Notes: generated from the sequence alone by a model not told the origin. 64,000 nt of DNA from Geodermatophilus marinus (GCF_003428645.1 NZ_QVQH01000015.1:1-64000); one strand, 5' to 3'; counted from the stretch's first letter, positions 32,342-41,130 are shown. Numbers and translations are program-made.

Positions 32342-33726
32342 GGCTGCTCCTCGGCCAGCGGCAGGGTGACGACGAACCGGGCACCGCCGTCCGGGCTGCC
32401 GGTCACCTGCACCTCGCCGCCGAGCGCGCGCAGGTGGCGGGTGACCAGCGACAGGCCGAGCCCGGACCCGCCGGAGGGGACCCGCTCGCGACCACGGCCC
32501 CGGGCGAAGCGCTCGAACACGCGGGTGCGGTCCTCCTCCGGGATCCCGGGCCCGGCGTCGTCCACCAGCACCCGCGCCCGCGGCGGGTCGGCCTCGACCC
32601 GCACGCAGGTGACCCCGCCGGCGTGCTGGTCGGCGTTGTCGAGCAGGTTGCCCAGCACCCGCTCCAGCCGCCGCTTGTCGGCGCGCACCACCGCGCTCTC
32701 GGCCCCCTCGCCCAGGTCCAGGGGCACCGGCCGGCGGCGGCGGGCCAGCGCCTCGCGCACCAGCGCCGCGAGCCGGACGTCCTCGAGCGCGTCGGCCCCG
32801 CCCCCCGCGTCGGCCCGGGAGATCTCGAGGAGGTCGGCGACCAGCCGGGAGAACCGGTCCACCTCCTCGCGGAGCATGCCCAGCGCCTCCCGGCCGTCCT
32901 CGGGGAGGTCGTCGGCGGCGCCCTCGACGAGGGCCAGCGCCCCCAGCATGGTGGTGAGCGGGGTGCGCAGCTCGTGGCTGACGTCGGCGGCGAAGCGCGC
33001 GTCGCGGCGGACCCGCTCCTCGAGCGCGGCCACCGTCGCGTTGAAGGAGGCCGCGATCGGCTCCAGCGCCGGGTCGCCGCGGGGGTCGATGCGGGCCGAC
33101 AGGTCACCGGCGGCCACGGCCGCGGCCGCCGCGGACACCCGGTCCAGCGGGCGCAGCGCGGGCCGGGTCGCCCACGAGCCGACCAGCAGCGACACCGGCA
33201 CGGTGGCCAGGACGGCACCGGCCAGCACCGCGGCCAGGACGGTGTAGGTGCGGTCGAGCTCCTCGAGCGGGAAGACCTCGAAGTACGCGGCGTCCCCGCC
33301 CTCGACCGGCACGCCGACGGCCAGGGCCGTGCCGCCCTGCAGCGCGAACCGCTGGCGGGCCGGGGTCCCCCCGGCGACCGCCTCCCGCAGCGCGGCCGGC
33401 AGGTCGTCGCGGCCGACCCGCAGCGACGTGGTGAGCCAGCGGTCGTCCCGGGCCAGCAGCGACGTGGATCCGGTCTCCCGCGGCAGCTGGGCGAGCAGCT
33501 GCTCGGGGGAGAGGCCGGGCGCCGGCAGGGCGCGCCCGACCTGCGCGGCGTTGGCGACGGTCTGCGCCAGGGTGGCGCGCTCCCGGCCGACCAGGAGGTA
33601 GTGCGAGACCGCCAGCCACACGCCGACGGCGAGCACCGCGCTGAGCGCGACGGTCACCGCGGTGATCGTCAGCGTGGCCCGGCCGCGCAGGGTGTGCCGC
33701 CAGGCCGGGCGTCCCGGCCCGCTCAC
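32329..33726 (-). CDS. Two-component sensor histidine kinase
   Basis: This 465-residue kinase has two membrane helices (about 18-40 and 160-185) flanking an extracytoplasmic sensor of roughly 115 residues. A HAMP segment, the H-box FAADVSHELRTP (His251), an N-box NLLDNADQH and G-boxes DAGPGIP and GSGLGLSLV follow. GTG 33726 overlaps the regulator stop by four bases. The sensor region has no recognisable ligand fold. Context suggests envelope-stress sensing. Confidence 0.93.
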   Translation of the reverse strand: MSGPGRPAWRHTLRGRATLTITAVTVALSAVLAVGVWLAVSHYLLVGRERATLAQTVANAAQVGRALPAPGLSPEQLLAQLPRETGSTSLLARDDRWLTTSLRVGRDDLPAALREAVAGGTPARQRFALQGGTALAVGVPVEGGDAAYFEVFPLEELDRTYTVLAAVLAGAVLATVPVSLLVGSWATRPALRPLDRVSAAAAAVAAGDLSARIDPRGDPALEPIAASFNATVAALEERVRRDARFAADVSHELRTPLTTMLGALALVEGAADDLPEDGREALGMLREEVDRFSRLVADLLEISRADAGGGADALEDVRLAALVREALARRRRPVPLDLGEGAESAVVRADKRRLERVLGNLLDNADQHAGGVTCVRVEADPPRARVLVDDAGPGIPEEDRTRVFERFARGRGRERVPSGGSGLGLSLVTRHLRALGGEVQVTGSPDGGARFVVTLPLAEEQPCGS

Positions 33727-34400
33727 CCGGGCACCAGGTACCCCATGCCCCGCACGGTGGTGACGATCGCCGGGTGCGCCGGGTCGCGCTCGATCTTCTT
33801 GCGCAGCCGCAGCACGTGCACGTCCACCAGCCGGGAGTCGCCGAAGTAGCCGTACCCCCAGACGCGGTCCAGCAGCTCCTCGCGGCTGAACACCCGGCCG
33901 GCGCCGGCGGCCAGCTCGGTGAGCAGCCGGAACTCGGTGCGGGTCAGCTCGATGCGCTCGCCGTCCCGGGTCACCGTGCCGGCCAGCGGGGCGATCTCCA
34001 GGTCGCCGGCGGTGAGCGAGGTCGGGCCGTCGTCGGGCTGCGCCCGGCGGCCGACGGCCCGGATCCGCGCGGTCAGCTCCCGGGGGACGAAGGGCTTGGT
34101 GACGTAGTCGTCGGCACCGGCCTCCAGGCCGGCCACGACGTCGTCGCTGTCGGCGCGCGCGGTCACGATGACCACCGGGGTCGGGCCCGCCCGGCGGATC
34201 GCCCGGCAGACCTCCAGGCCGTCCTGGTCGGGCAGCCGCAGGTCGAGCAGGACGACGTCGGCGGGGTGCTCCGCCAGCCGGGCCAGGCCCTCCGCGCCGG
34301 TGGCGGCCTCCGTCACCTGGTACCCCTCCCGCTGGAGGGTCAGCTGGACCATCCGCCGCACGCGCACGTCGTCCTCGATGATCAGCACGGTCCGGGCCAC
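33723..34400 (-). CDS. OmpR-family response regulator
   Basis: This 225-residue protein has a receiver domain with the acidic pair Asp10/Asp11, phospho-acceptor Asp53 and Lys102, then an OmpR winged helix (about 130-225) with RVFSREELLDRVWGYGY and DVHVLRLRKKIE. GTG 34400 opens the regulator-kinase-lipoprotein operon. The C-terminal domain resembles CseB/MtrA-type actinobacterial regulators, but orthology is not settled here. Confidence 0.94.
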   Translation of the reverse strand: MARTVLIIEDDVRVRRMVQLTLQREGYQVTEAATGAEGLARLAEHPADVVLLDLRLPDQDGLEVCRAIRRAGPTPVVIVTARADSDDVVAGLEAGADDYVTKPFVPRELTARIRAVGRRAQPDDGPTSLTAGDLEIAPLAGTVTRDGERIELTRTEFRLLTELAAGAGRVFSREELLDRVWGYGYFGDSRLVDVHVLRLRKKIERDPAHPAIVTTVRGMGYLVPG

Positions 34401-34445
34401 CCCTGGAGTGTGCCCCCCGGCACCGGGTGCGGCCGGACGGGTTCC

Positions 34446-35372
34446 TCATGGCCGCTCGCGGACCCGGTCGAGCAGGGCGCGGAGCTCGGCCCCGACCTCC
34501 GCGGGGTGGGTGACGGGCACCACGTGGCCGGCGCCCGGGACGAGCACCAGGCGTGCCGCGGGGCCCAGGCGGCGGGCCAGCCGGACGGCTGCCCGGGCCG
34601 GGAGGGTCGCGTCCTCGGCGCCGGCGACGACCAGGGCGGGCAGCCCGCGCAGCCCCGCGAGCGCGCGGCGGCGGTCGTAGCGCGCCAGCCCCGGCAGGTA
34701 GGCGGCGAGCACGGCGACCGGCGTCGCCCGCCAGGCCCCCGTCACCGCCCGCACCGTGCGCTCGGCCGGGTTCCCGGCGAAGAGCCGCGAGCGCAGCCAG
34801 CGCCGGCCCGGCCCCCGGGCGAACGGGTGCACGAGCCGCGCCAGGGGTGCGGCCCGCCGCAGCAGCCGGGCGCCTCCCTCCGCCACGCGCCGGCGCAGCC
34901 GGCTCCGGCGGCCCGGCGGCCGGCCGGCGGCGGCCACGGGGCCGGCCGCGGTGGACAGCAGGGCCACGCCGGCCACGCGGGGCCCGACCAGCGCCGGTCG
35001 CCGCCCGAGCAGCGCCAGGACCGCCATGCCGCCCATCGAGTGCCCGGCGAGCACGACCCGGCCGGGGCCGGCCAGCGCGTCGAGCACCGCACCCAGGTCG
35101 CGGCCGAGCCGGTCCACGGTCGCCGACCGGCCCCCGGCCCAGCCGCTGCCGCCGTGGCCCCGCTGGTCGTAGCGCACCAGCCGGAGCCCGCCGTGCCGGG
35201 TCCCGGGCAGCAGCTCGCGCCAGAGCGGGTCGAGGACGGCGGCGCGGGCGCCGTACCCGTGCACGAGGACCAGCGCGAGGGGGGCGTCGTCCGCCCCGGC
35301 GACCTCGGCCCGCAGCGTCACCCCGTCGTCGGTCGTCACGCGGCGGGCACCGGAGACGGTCCCGGCGGCCAC
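34446..35372 (-). CDS. Alpha/beta hydrolase
   Basis: This is a 308-residue alpha/beta-hydrolase fold protein. An oxyanion segment LVLVHGYGARA, the nucleophile elbow GHSMGG (Ser112), an arginine-rich cap region (about 150-215) and a C-terminal GAGHVVPVTHP histidine are visible. GTG 35372 is used; GTG 35339 is an equally plausible start giving 297 residues. The basic cap is unusual for small-molecule esterases. The substrate is unknown. Confidence 0.78.
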   Translation of the reverse strand: MAAGTVSGARRVTTDDGVTLRAEVAGADDAPLALVLVHGYGARAAVLDPLWRELLPGTRHGGLRLVRYDQRGHGGSGWAGGRSATVDRLGRDLGAVLDALAGPGRVVLAGHSMGGMAVLALLGRRPALVGPRVAGVALLSTAAGPVAAAGRPPGRRSRLRRRVAEGGARLLRRAAPLARLVHPFARGPGRRWLRSRLFAGNPAERTVRAVTGAWRATPVAVLAAYLPGLARYDRRRALAGLRGLPALVVAGAEDATLPARAAVRLARRLGPAARLVLVPGAGHVVPVTHPAEVGAELRALLDRVRERP

Positions 35373-35567
35373 GGTCGGGACCGTACCGGGCGGCGGTCGC
35401 CGAGCCCGTGACGATCGGGTGACGCCGGCGGAGGCGACGGGTGCCCTGTGTCGTTCGAGCCCGGCCGCGGGGGACGGGGACCGGGTACGCGGGTCGAGCG
35501 GTGCCCCGGGGAGCGCGGCGCCGTGCTCCGAGGTGCCGCGCGGCCCCGGCTCCGGCAGAGTGCCTGC

Positions 35568-36065
35568 GTGGACGCCGACGTCGTCGTCGAGATCCCGAAG
35601 GGATCGCGCAACAAGTACGAGTTCGACCAGCGGGTGGGGCGGATCCGGCTGGACCGGATGCTGTTCACCGCGACCGGCTACCCGGGTGACTACGGGTTCG
35701 TGCCAGACACGCTCGCCGAGGACGGCGACCCGATCGACGCCCTCCTCCTGCTCGACGAGCCGACCTTCCCCGGCTGCCTGGTGCACGCGCGGGTGATCGC
35801 GGTCTTCTGGATGCACGACCGCGGCGGGCCGGACGCCAAGCTGCTCTGCGTCCCGGCCGAGGACCCGCGGCACGCGCACCTGCAGGAGCTCGAGGACGTC
35901 GCGATGCACCAGATCGCCGAGATCTGGCACTTCTTCGAGATCTACGAGGCGCTGGAGCCCGGCAAGTCCGCCGAGACCCGCGGCTGGGAACGCCGGGCCG
36001 AGGCCGAGCGTGCGCTCGAGGACGCCCGGCGGCGGTTCGCCGAGCAGCGCGGCGGTGCGGCCTGA
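35568..36065 (+). CDS. ppa: Inorganic pyrophosphatase
   Basis: This is a 165-residue family I pyrophosphatase that hydrolyses PPi made in biosynthesis. VEIPKGSRNKYEFD, YPGDYGFVPDTLAEDGDPIDAL (the metal-binding aspartates) and the WHFFEIYEALEPGK segment are diagnostic. GTG 35568 places the conserved IPKGSRNKYE at residue 9, as in other family members. The C-terminal 20 residues are a charged helix. Confidence 0.95.
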   Translation: MDADVVVEIPKGSRNKYEFDQRVGRIRLDRMLFTATGYPGDYGFVPDTLAEDGDPIDALLLLDEPTFPGCLVHARVIAVFWMHDRGGPDAKLLCVPAEDPRHAHLQELEDVAMHQIAEIWHFFEIYEALEPGKSAETRGWERRAEAERALEDARRRFAEQRGGAA

Positions 36066-36087
36066 GGGCCGCCGTCGTGCGCCGGGC

Positions 36088-36198
36088 TCACGGTCGCGGG
36101 GGACCGGCCGTCCCGCCCGGGCCGGTGGCCGTCCGCACGTCCTCGGTCAGCGACCGCAGGGGGTCGGCGGTCGAGCCGCCCCGGGTGCTCCCGGTCAT
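36088..36198 (-). CDS. Possible small protein (36 aa)
   Basis: ATG 36198 has an excellent GAGGAGG ribosome site seven bases upstream and reads 36 codons to a TGA at 36090-36088. The peptide is polar, with no membrane helix. It is divergent from another small gene at 36352, which also has a strong ribosome site. No family is recognised, and coding status rests only on the initiation signal. Confidence 0.4.
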   Translation of the reverse strand: MTGSTRGGSTADPLRSLTEDVRTATGPGGTAGPPRP

Positions 36199-36351
36199 CG
36201 GGTCCTCCTCGGGCGGGCGGCGCCGCCCGGGCCCGCCCACCCGGACGAGCTCCTCGGCGGCCTGCCCTGCCGCACGCCCCGGCCGACGGGGTTCCCGGCG
36301 CCCGTCCCGGGGAACCCCGGTCAGCACGCACGCACACCACGAGGAGGAGCC

Positions 36352-36501
36352 GTGACCGAGCCCGAGGACCGGCGGCAGCCGGGGGACGACGAGTCGCACG
36401 CCAGCGTCGGCGGGGACGCCGGCACGCCCGGCGCCGGCCGCACCGAGCGGGAGACCGCGGTGGACGACGACCTGGGCCAGGGGGACGCACCGCAGCGCTG
36501 A
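36352..36501 (+). CDS. Small acidic hydrophilic protein (49 aa)
   Basis: GTG 36352 is preceded by GAGGAGGAG. The protein is rich in Asp, Glu, Gly and Arg, has no hydrophobic segment, and is probably disordered. It ends 40 bases before an alpha/beta hydrolase gene. No family is recognised. Confidence 0.5.
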   Translation: MTEPEDRRQPGDDESHASVGGDAGTPGAGRTERETAVDDDLGQGDAPQR

Positions 36502-36541
36502 CCCGGGGGGTGGCTGCGCCGCCGGGGGGTACGCCTCTCCC

Positions 36542-37309
36542 GTGCCGGAGCCGCCGCGCCTGCCCTCGGAGATGCTCCTCCGCTACACGGACGTGCCGGA
36601 GGGGCGCATCCGGACGCGCGTGCTCGGGACGCGGCGGCCGGGGGGCCCGCCGGTCGTCGTCGTCCAGGGCATGGCCGTGTCGGACTACCTGCTCCCGGCC
36701 TGCGCGGCGCTCGGTGCGTGGACCGAGGTGCACCTGTTCGACGTCCCCGGCTTCGCGGGCAGCGGCCGGCCGACGCGGCGGCTCGACGTCCGCGGTTACG
36801 GCGAGGCCCTGGCGCACTGGTTGGCGGCGGCCGGGCTCGACCGCGCCGTCGTGGTCGGCCACTCCAGCGGCACGCAGGTGGCCGCCTGGGCCGGCGTGCT
36901 GGCCCCCGACCGGGTCGCGGGCGTGGCGCTGGCCAGCCCGACGATCGACCCGGTCGCGAGGCCGTGGCCGAAGCTGCTCTACCGGTGGCGCCTCGACGCC
37001 CGGTCGCCCTCGCCGGGTCTGGAGGAGAACCACGTCCCGGAGTGGAAGCGGGCCGGCGTCACCGGGGCGCTGCACCTGGTCCGGGTGCACCTCGCCGACC
37101 GGATCGAGGAGCAGGTCGCCCGCCTCGACGTGCCCCTGCTGGTGATCCGCGCGGAGGACGACCGGCTGACGACCGACCGCTGGGTGCGCGCCCTCGCGGC
37201 CTCCGCGGGCGGCGAGCTGGTCACCGTGCCGGGTGCGCACGCGTTCCTGTGGCTGGACCCCGAGGCCTGGTCCGCGCCCCTGCGCGGGCTGGCCGCCCGG
37301 GCGGGCTGA
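36542..37309 (+). CDS. Alpha/beta hydrolase
   Basis: This is a 255-residue hydrolase-fold protein. VVVVQGMAVSDYLLP forms the oxyanion region, VVGHSSGTQVA the elbow (Ser108), VIRAEDDRLTT the acid and GAHAFLWLDPE the histidine. The oxyanion loop reads QGM rather than HG, a small departure from the usual motif. It is followed one base later by the 446-aa gene and is probably co-transcribed with it. Confidence 0.82.
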   Translation: MPEPPRLPSEMLLRYTDVPEGRIRTRVLGTRRPGGPPVVVVQGMAVSDYLLPACAALGAWTEVHLFDVPGFAGSGRPTRRLDVRGYGEALAHWLAAAGLDRAVVVGHSSGTQVAAWAGVLAPDRVAGVALASPTIDPVARPWPKLLYRWRLDARSPSPGLEENHVPEWKRAGVTGALHLVRVHLADRIEEQVARLDVPLLVIRAEDDRLTTDRWVRALAASAGGELVTVPGAHAFLWLDPEAWSAPLRGLAARAG

Positions 37310-37310
37310 C

Positions 37311-38651
37311 GTGCGGCGCGGGGGCCACGTCCGGCCGGAGGACGCGGTCGCGTCCTTCGACTCGGCCAGCGCGCTCCTCCTCGCGCTGGCGCGGGCGCTC
37401 GACGGGCAGGACTTCCCCCACCTGGGCCAGGCCCGGTGGAAGGCCGCGCTCGTGCGGGCCAGCGCCCTGCTGCCCCCGCCGCTGCGCTGCCGGGCCTACG
37501 CCGTCGCCAGCGGGCGCGAGGGCCTCCCCGCCCACCGGCTCGGGGACGTCGACCTGGACGAGGTGGCCGGCTGGGTGGCGCGGGCGTACCCGGACCGCCG
37601 CTTCCCGGCGGTCCTGGTCGGGTCCTCGAACGGGGCGCTGACCCACCTGGCCGCCGCCTGCGACATCCCCTGGCTGCCCCAGACCCTGCTCGTGCCGGTG
37701 CGCCGCCGCGGGGCCGACCCGCAGGACATGACGGCCGCCCTCGAGTTCGGGGCGCGCCACGGGCCCGCCCTGCTCGCGCGCAACCCGGGGGTCGAGCTGC
37801 ACCAGATGCAGGACGCGAACCAGGACGCGCTCAGCGGCTCGCAGATGGCCTACTTCCGGGTCAAGTGGACCGGCCTGCCACCGGCGTACGAGCGCTTCCT
37901 GGCCGAGCGGCTCGCGCCCGGGGCGCCGCTGGTCGTCGTCCGCGACACCTCGACCTGGCCGGTGACCCGGGTCGGGGCCCGGCACGTCTTCCAGGTCGGT
38001 GCGCAGGGCGGGATGAGCCCCCGGGAGTACCTCGACGCCCCCGGCGTGCCGGCACCCGACGAGACCTCCGCCGAGGCCGAGTGGGGGTTCGCCGACCCGC
38101 TGCTGGCCGCGCTGCGGGAGTGGGCACGCCGCTCGGCCCACCCGGTGGTCGAGCTGCGGTACGGGCACCCGCAGGACCCCGCGGCCGCGGTGGCCGATGT
38201 GTTCCGGGCGTGGGCGCGGGCCCGCGGTGGCGCGGGCCGGCGGCTGCTCGTGAGCTCGTTCGTGGTCCACGACCCGTGGCGGACGATCACCACGGGGTCC
38301 GTGCCGTTCTGGACCTTCTTCCCCGTCCAGGACGCCGCCCGGGCGCTGGCCGACCACCTGGAGCGGACGTCCTACGACGACGTCGACGTCCTGCTGTTCA
38401 GCCACGGGGTCCGGTCGCGCGGGCTCGCCGACGCCGCCACCTGGCAGCGCCTCGCCGGACGGGCCCGCCACCGCGGCCGGCTGCTCGGCGTCGACCCGCG
38501 GGCGTTCCCGGCCGACTTCGCCGTCTTCGCCCGGTACGCCGGGGCGCTGCGGTCGCTGCCCGACGCGGGGCTCCCGCGGACCCCGCTGGCGCTCGACGAC
38601 GCGCTCGCCGGACTCCGCGGCGCGGGCGGGATCTCGGTCGTCCGTGGCTGA
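37311..38651 (+). CDS. Protein of unknown function with an alpha/beta-hydrolase-like elbow (446 aa)
   Basis: This is a cytoplasmic-looking protein without signal or membrane segments. A GSSNG elbow with Ser106 sits in FPAVLVGSSNGALTHLAAA, the geometry of a hydrolase nucleophile. Later stretches (RDTSTWPVTRVGARHVFQVG; LLVSSFVVHDPWRTITTG; LLFSHGVRSRGLAD) do not match any family I know. GTG 37311 begins one base after the upstream hydrolase stop. Its length and extra C-terminal half exceed a single hydrolase domain. Confidence 0.72.
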   Translation: MRRGGHVRPEDAVASFDSASALLLALARALDGQDFPHLGQARWKAALVRASALLPPPLRCRAYAVASGREGLPAHRLGDVDLDEVAGWVARAYPDRRFPAVLVGSSNGALTHLAAACDIPWLPQTLLVPVRRRGADPQDMTAALEFGARHGPALLARNPGVELHQMQDANQDALSGSQMAYFRVKWTGLPPAYERFLAERLAPGAPLVVVRDTSTWPVTRVGARHVFQVGAQGGMSPREYLDAPGVPAPDETSAEAEWGFADPLLAALREWARRSAHPVVELRYGHPQDPAAAVADVFRAWARARGGAGRRLLVSSFVVHDPWRTITTGSVPFWTFFPVQDAARALADHLERTSYDDVDVLLFSHGVRSRGLADAATWQRLAGRARHRGRLLGVDPRAFPADFAVFARYAGALRSLPDAGLPRTPLALDDALAGLRGAGGISVVRG

Positions 38652-38719
38652 GCGGCCGCGCGTGGCGGGACGCCTGCGGGGTAGGGGACCGGCAGCCGAG
38701 CGGGCGAGGAGGACCCCGG

Positions 38720-38746
38720 ATGCCGGGACCGGCGGAGGAACGGTGA
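38720..38746 (+). CDS. Possible leader mini-ORF (MPGPAEER)
   Basis: ATG 38720 follows a strong GAGGAGG and reads eight codons to a TGA that overlaps the GTG start of the esterase gene. It could couple ribosomes onto that start. The esterase also has its own GGAGGA inside the mini-ORF, so the peptide itself may be irrelevant. Confidence 0.3.
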   Translation: MPGPAEER

Positions 38747-40038
38747 CCGAGCACCACGACCGGGTGCGCGCCCTCGCGCGGCCGCTCCGGGACCCCGGCG
38801 ACCTCGACCCGCTGCTGGATCGGGTCGGGGACGCCCGGGTGGTCCTGCTCGGCGAGGCCTCGCACGGCACCCACGAGTACTACACCTGGCGGACGGCGAT
38901 CACCCGCCGGCTGGTGACCGAGCGGGGCTTCTCGTTCGTCGCCGTCGAGGGCGACTGGCCCGACTGCCACCGGGTGCACTGCTCGGTCACGCTGGCCTCG
39001 ACCGCCGAGGACCCGCGCGAGGTGCTGCGCGGGTACGAGCGGTGGCCGACCTGGATGTGGGCCAACGAGGAGGTGGCCGACCTCACCCGCTGGCTGCGCG
39101 CGCACAACGCGGGGCAGCCCCCGGAGACCCGGGTCGGGTTCCACGGGCTGGACGTCTACAGCCTGTGGGACTCCCTGCGCGCCATCCTGGGCTACCTGCG
39201 CGAGCACGAGCCGGGCTCCGTCGACGCGGCGCTGGCGGCCTTCCGCTGCTTCGAGCCCTACGCCGAGGACCCCCAGGCCTACGCGCGGGCGACCCGGCTG
39301 GTGCCGACCAGCTGCGAGGGCGCGGTCGTCACCGTGCTGCGGGAGCTGCGCGCCCGGGTCGCCCCCGACGGCGGCCCCGACCGGGACGCGGCCTTCGTGG
39401 CCGAGCAGAACGCCCGCGTCGCCGCCGGCGCGGAGGCCTACTACCGGGCGATGGTGCGCGGCGGGCCGGGGTCGTGGAACGTCCGCGACCGCCACATGAC
39501 CGACACCCTCGACCGGCTGCTGGTGCACCGCGGCGACGGGGCGCGGGCCGTGGTGTGGGAGCACAACACCCACGTCGGCGACGCCCGGTACACCGACATG
39601 GCCGACGCCGGCATGGTCAACGTCGGCCAGCTCGCGCGGGAGCGGTACGGCGAGGACGACGTGGTGATCGTCGGCTTCGGCAGCCACCACGGCAGCGTCC
39701 TCGCCGGCGACGCCTGGGGGGCGCCGGTGCAGCGGATGCCCCTGCCGCCGGCCCGCCCCGGCAGCACGGAGGCGCTGCTGCACGACGCCGTCCCCGACGC
39801 CGCCGCGCTGTTCGTCGTCCCGCCGGACCCGCCCGGCTGGCTGCGCGCCGAGCGGGCGCACCGCGCGGTCGGCGTCGTCTACCACCCGCAGGCCGAGCGG
39901 TGGGGCAACTACGTGCCGACGGTGCTCGGCCGTCGCTACGACGCCTTCTGCTGGTTCGACGAGACCCGCGCGCTGACCCCGCTGCACGGCACGCACCCCT
40001 CGGGCGGGGAGATGGAGACCTTCCCGGATGCGGACTGA
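38743..40038 (+). CDS. Erythromycin-esterase family protein
   Basis: This 431-residue member of the erythromycin esterase (EreA/EreB-like) family has motifs LLGEASHGTHEYY, FVAVEGDWPDCHRVH, GFHGLDVYSLWDS and WEHNTHVGDARYTDM, which supply the conserved Glu and His residues of the active site. GTG 38743 follows GGCGGAGGAACG. Most chromosomal homologues in soil bacteria are not proven macrolide esterases and often sit next to dienelactone-hydrolase-like genes, as here. Antibiotic resistance should not be assumed. Confidence 0.9.
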   Translation: MTEHHDRVRALARPLRDPGDLDPLLDRVGDARVVLLGEASHGTHEYYTWRTAITRRLVTERGFSFVAVEGDWPDCHRVHCSVTLASTAEDPREVLRGYERWPTWMWANEEVADLTRWLRAHNAGQPPETRVGFHGLDVYSLWDSLRAILGYLREHEPGSVDAALAAFRCFEPYAEDPQAYARATRLVPTSCEGAVVTVLRELRARVAPDGGPDRDAAFVAEQNARVAAGAEAYYRAMVRGGPGSWNVRDRHMTDTLDRLLVHRGDGARAVVWEHNTHVGDARYTDMADAGMVNVGQLARERYGEDDVVIVGFGSHHGSVLAGDAWGAPVQRMPLPPARPGSTEALLHDAVPDAAALFVVPPDPPGWLRAERAHRAVGVVYHPQAERWGNYVPTVLGRRYDAFCWFDETRALTPLHGTHPSGGEMETFPDAD

Positions 40039-40693
40039 CCCGGCGGGGGAGCGCCCCGTCGCCGTCCCCGCGGCGGGGGCCGTGCTGGCCGGCGACCTCG
40101 CCCTCCCGGCGGGCGCCCGCGGCGTGGTGCTGTTCGCCCACGGAAGCGGCAGCAGCCGGCACAGCCCGCGCAACCGGCAGGTGGCCGCAGCCCTCCGGGA
40201 GGCCGGTCACGGCACCCTCCTGGTGGACCTGCTCACCGAGGCCGAGGAGCGGGTCGACGCCCGCACCCGTGAGCTGCGCTTCGACATCGGGCTGCTGGCG
40301 GGGCGGCTCACCGGCGCGGCCGACTGGCTCGCCGCGGAGCCGGCGACCGCCGGGCTGCCGGTGGCCCTCTTCGGCGCCAGCACCGGCGCGGCCGCCGCCC
40401 TCGTCACCGCCGCCGACCGGCCGGACGCCGTCCGCGCGGTGGTCTCCCGGGGCGGCCGCCCGGACCTGGCCGGCGCCGCGCTGGCCCGCGTGCGGGCGCC
40501 CACGCTGCTCGTCGTCGGGGGCGCCGACGAGCAGGTCCTCGGGCTCAACCGGGACGCCGCCGCCCGGATGACGGCCGAGCACGAGGTGGCCGTCGTCCCC
40601 GGGGCGACGCACCTGTTCGGCGAGCCGGGGGCCCTGGAGCGCGTCGTCGAGCTGACCGTCGCCTGGCTGGACCGCTGGGTACCGGGCGGCTGA
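40028..40693 (+). CDS. Dienelactone-hydrolase-like alpha/beta hydrolase
   Basis: This is a 221-residue compact hydrolase. LFAHGSGSSRHSPRN at the oxyanion side, LFGASTGAAAAL at the elbow, VVGGADEQVL for the acid and PGATHLFGEPG for the histidine are visible. It overlaps the esterase gene by 11 bases. The pair recurs in many bacteria, sometimes with a phosphoribosyltransferase domain. The natural substrate is unknown. Confidence 0.85.
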   Translation: MRTDPAGERPVAVPAAGAVLAGDLALPAGARGVVLFAHGSGSSRHSPRNRQVAAALREAGHGTLLVDLLTEAEERVDARTRELRFDIGLLAGRLTGAADWLAAEPATAGLPVALFGASTGAAAALVTAADRPDAVRAVVSRGGRPDLAGAALARVRAPTLLVVGGADEQVLGLNRDAAARMTAEHEVAVVPGATHLFGEPGALERVVELTVAWLDRWVPGG

Positions 40694-40710
40694 ATGGAGG
40701 TCGGCCGCGG

Positions 40711-40893
40711 TCAGCTCGTCGCCAGCCCGCCCCCCTGGGCGCGGCTGCCCGGGTCGATGCCCAGGTCGCGGAGCAGGTCGGCGTCGTCCTCGGTGTCCAC
40801 CTCGACGCCCAGCTCCCGCTCGGCGCGCGTGGCCTGTTCGGCCTTGCCGGCGGCGCGGAGCACCTGGACGACGTGGCTGCGGGCGATCCGCAC
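40711..40893 (-). CDS. Small basic/acidic protein (60 aa)
   Basis: GTG 40893 has a long GGAGGGGAAGG directly upstream. The 60 residues fall into a helical N-terminal half (VRIARSHVVQVLRAAGKAEQ) and an acidic second half (DTEDDADLLRDLGIDPGS). Regular helical periodicity suggests a folded peptide. It ends 18 bases from the convergent hydrolase gene. The reading frame stays open upstream of the start, so a longer form cannot be excluded. Confidence 0.6.
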   Translation of the reverse strand: MRIARSHVVQVLRAAGKAEQATRAERELGVEVDTEDDADLLRDLGIDPGSRAQGGGLATS

Positions 40894-41130
40894 CCTTCCC
40901 CTCCGATCAGCTGCGGCGACGCTGCGCCGGGGGCGTACCCGCGCCGGCGCCCGGTTACCCCCCGCGCGGTCGGCGCGGGTCGACCGCGTCGGGCGGGCCC
41001 GGGTCGTCGGGTCGGGGACCTCGTCGAGGCGGATGTCGCCCGTCCCGTGGTCGTGGCCCACCCGGTCGTGCCCCGCCCGACCGGCGGCCGGCCGGCCGCT
41101 GCGGTAGGCGTAGGAACGGCGGGAGGTGCG

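Noticed and set aside
38743-40038. Erythromycin-esterase-family gene as a proven antibiotic-resistance determinant
   Set aside because: Family membership is clear, but most chromosomal members are not shown to act on macrolides and no mobile context is present.
40893-41130. Possible small gene upstream of and in frame with the 60-aa protein
   Set aside because: The frame is open, but no ribosome site or family motif was found, and the clear GGAGGGGAAGG start at 40893 explains the gene better.
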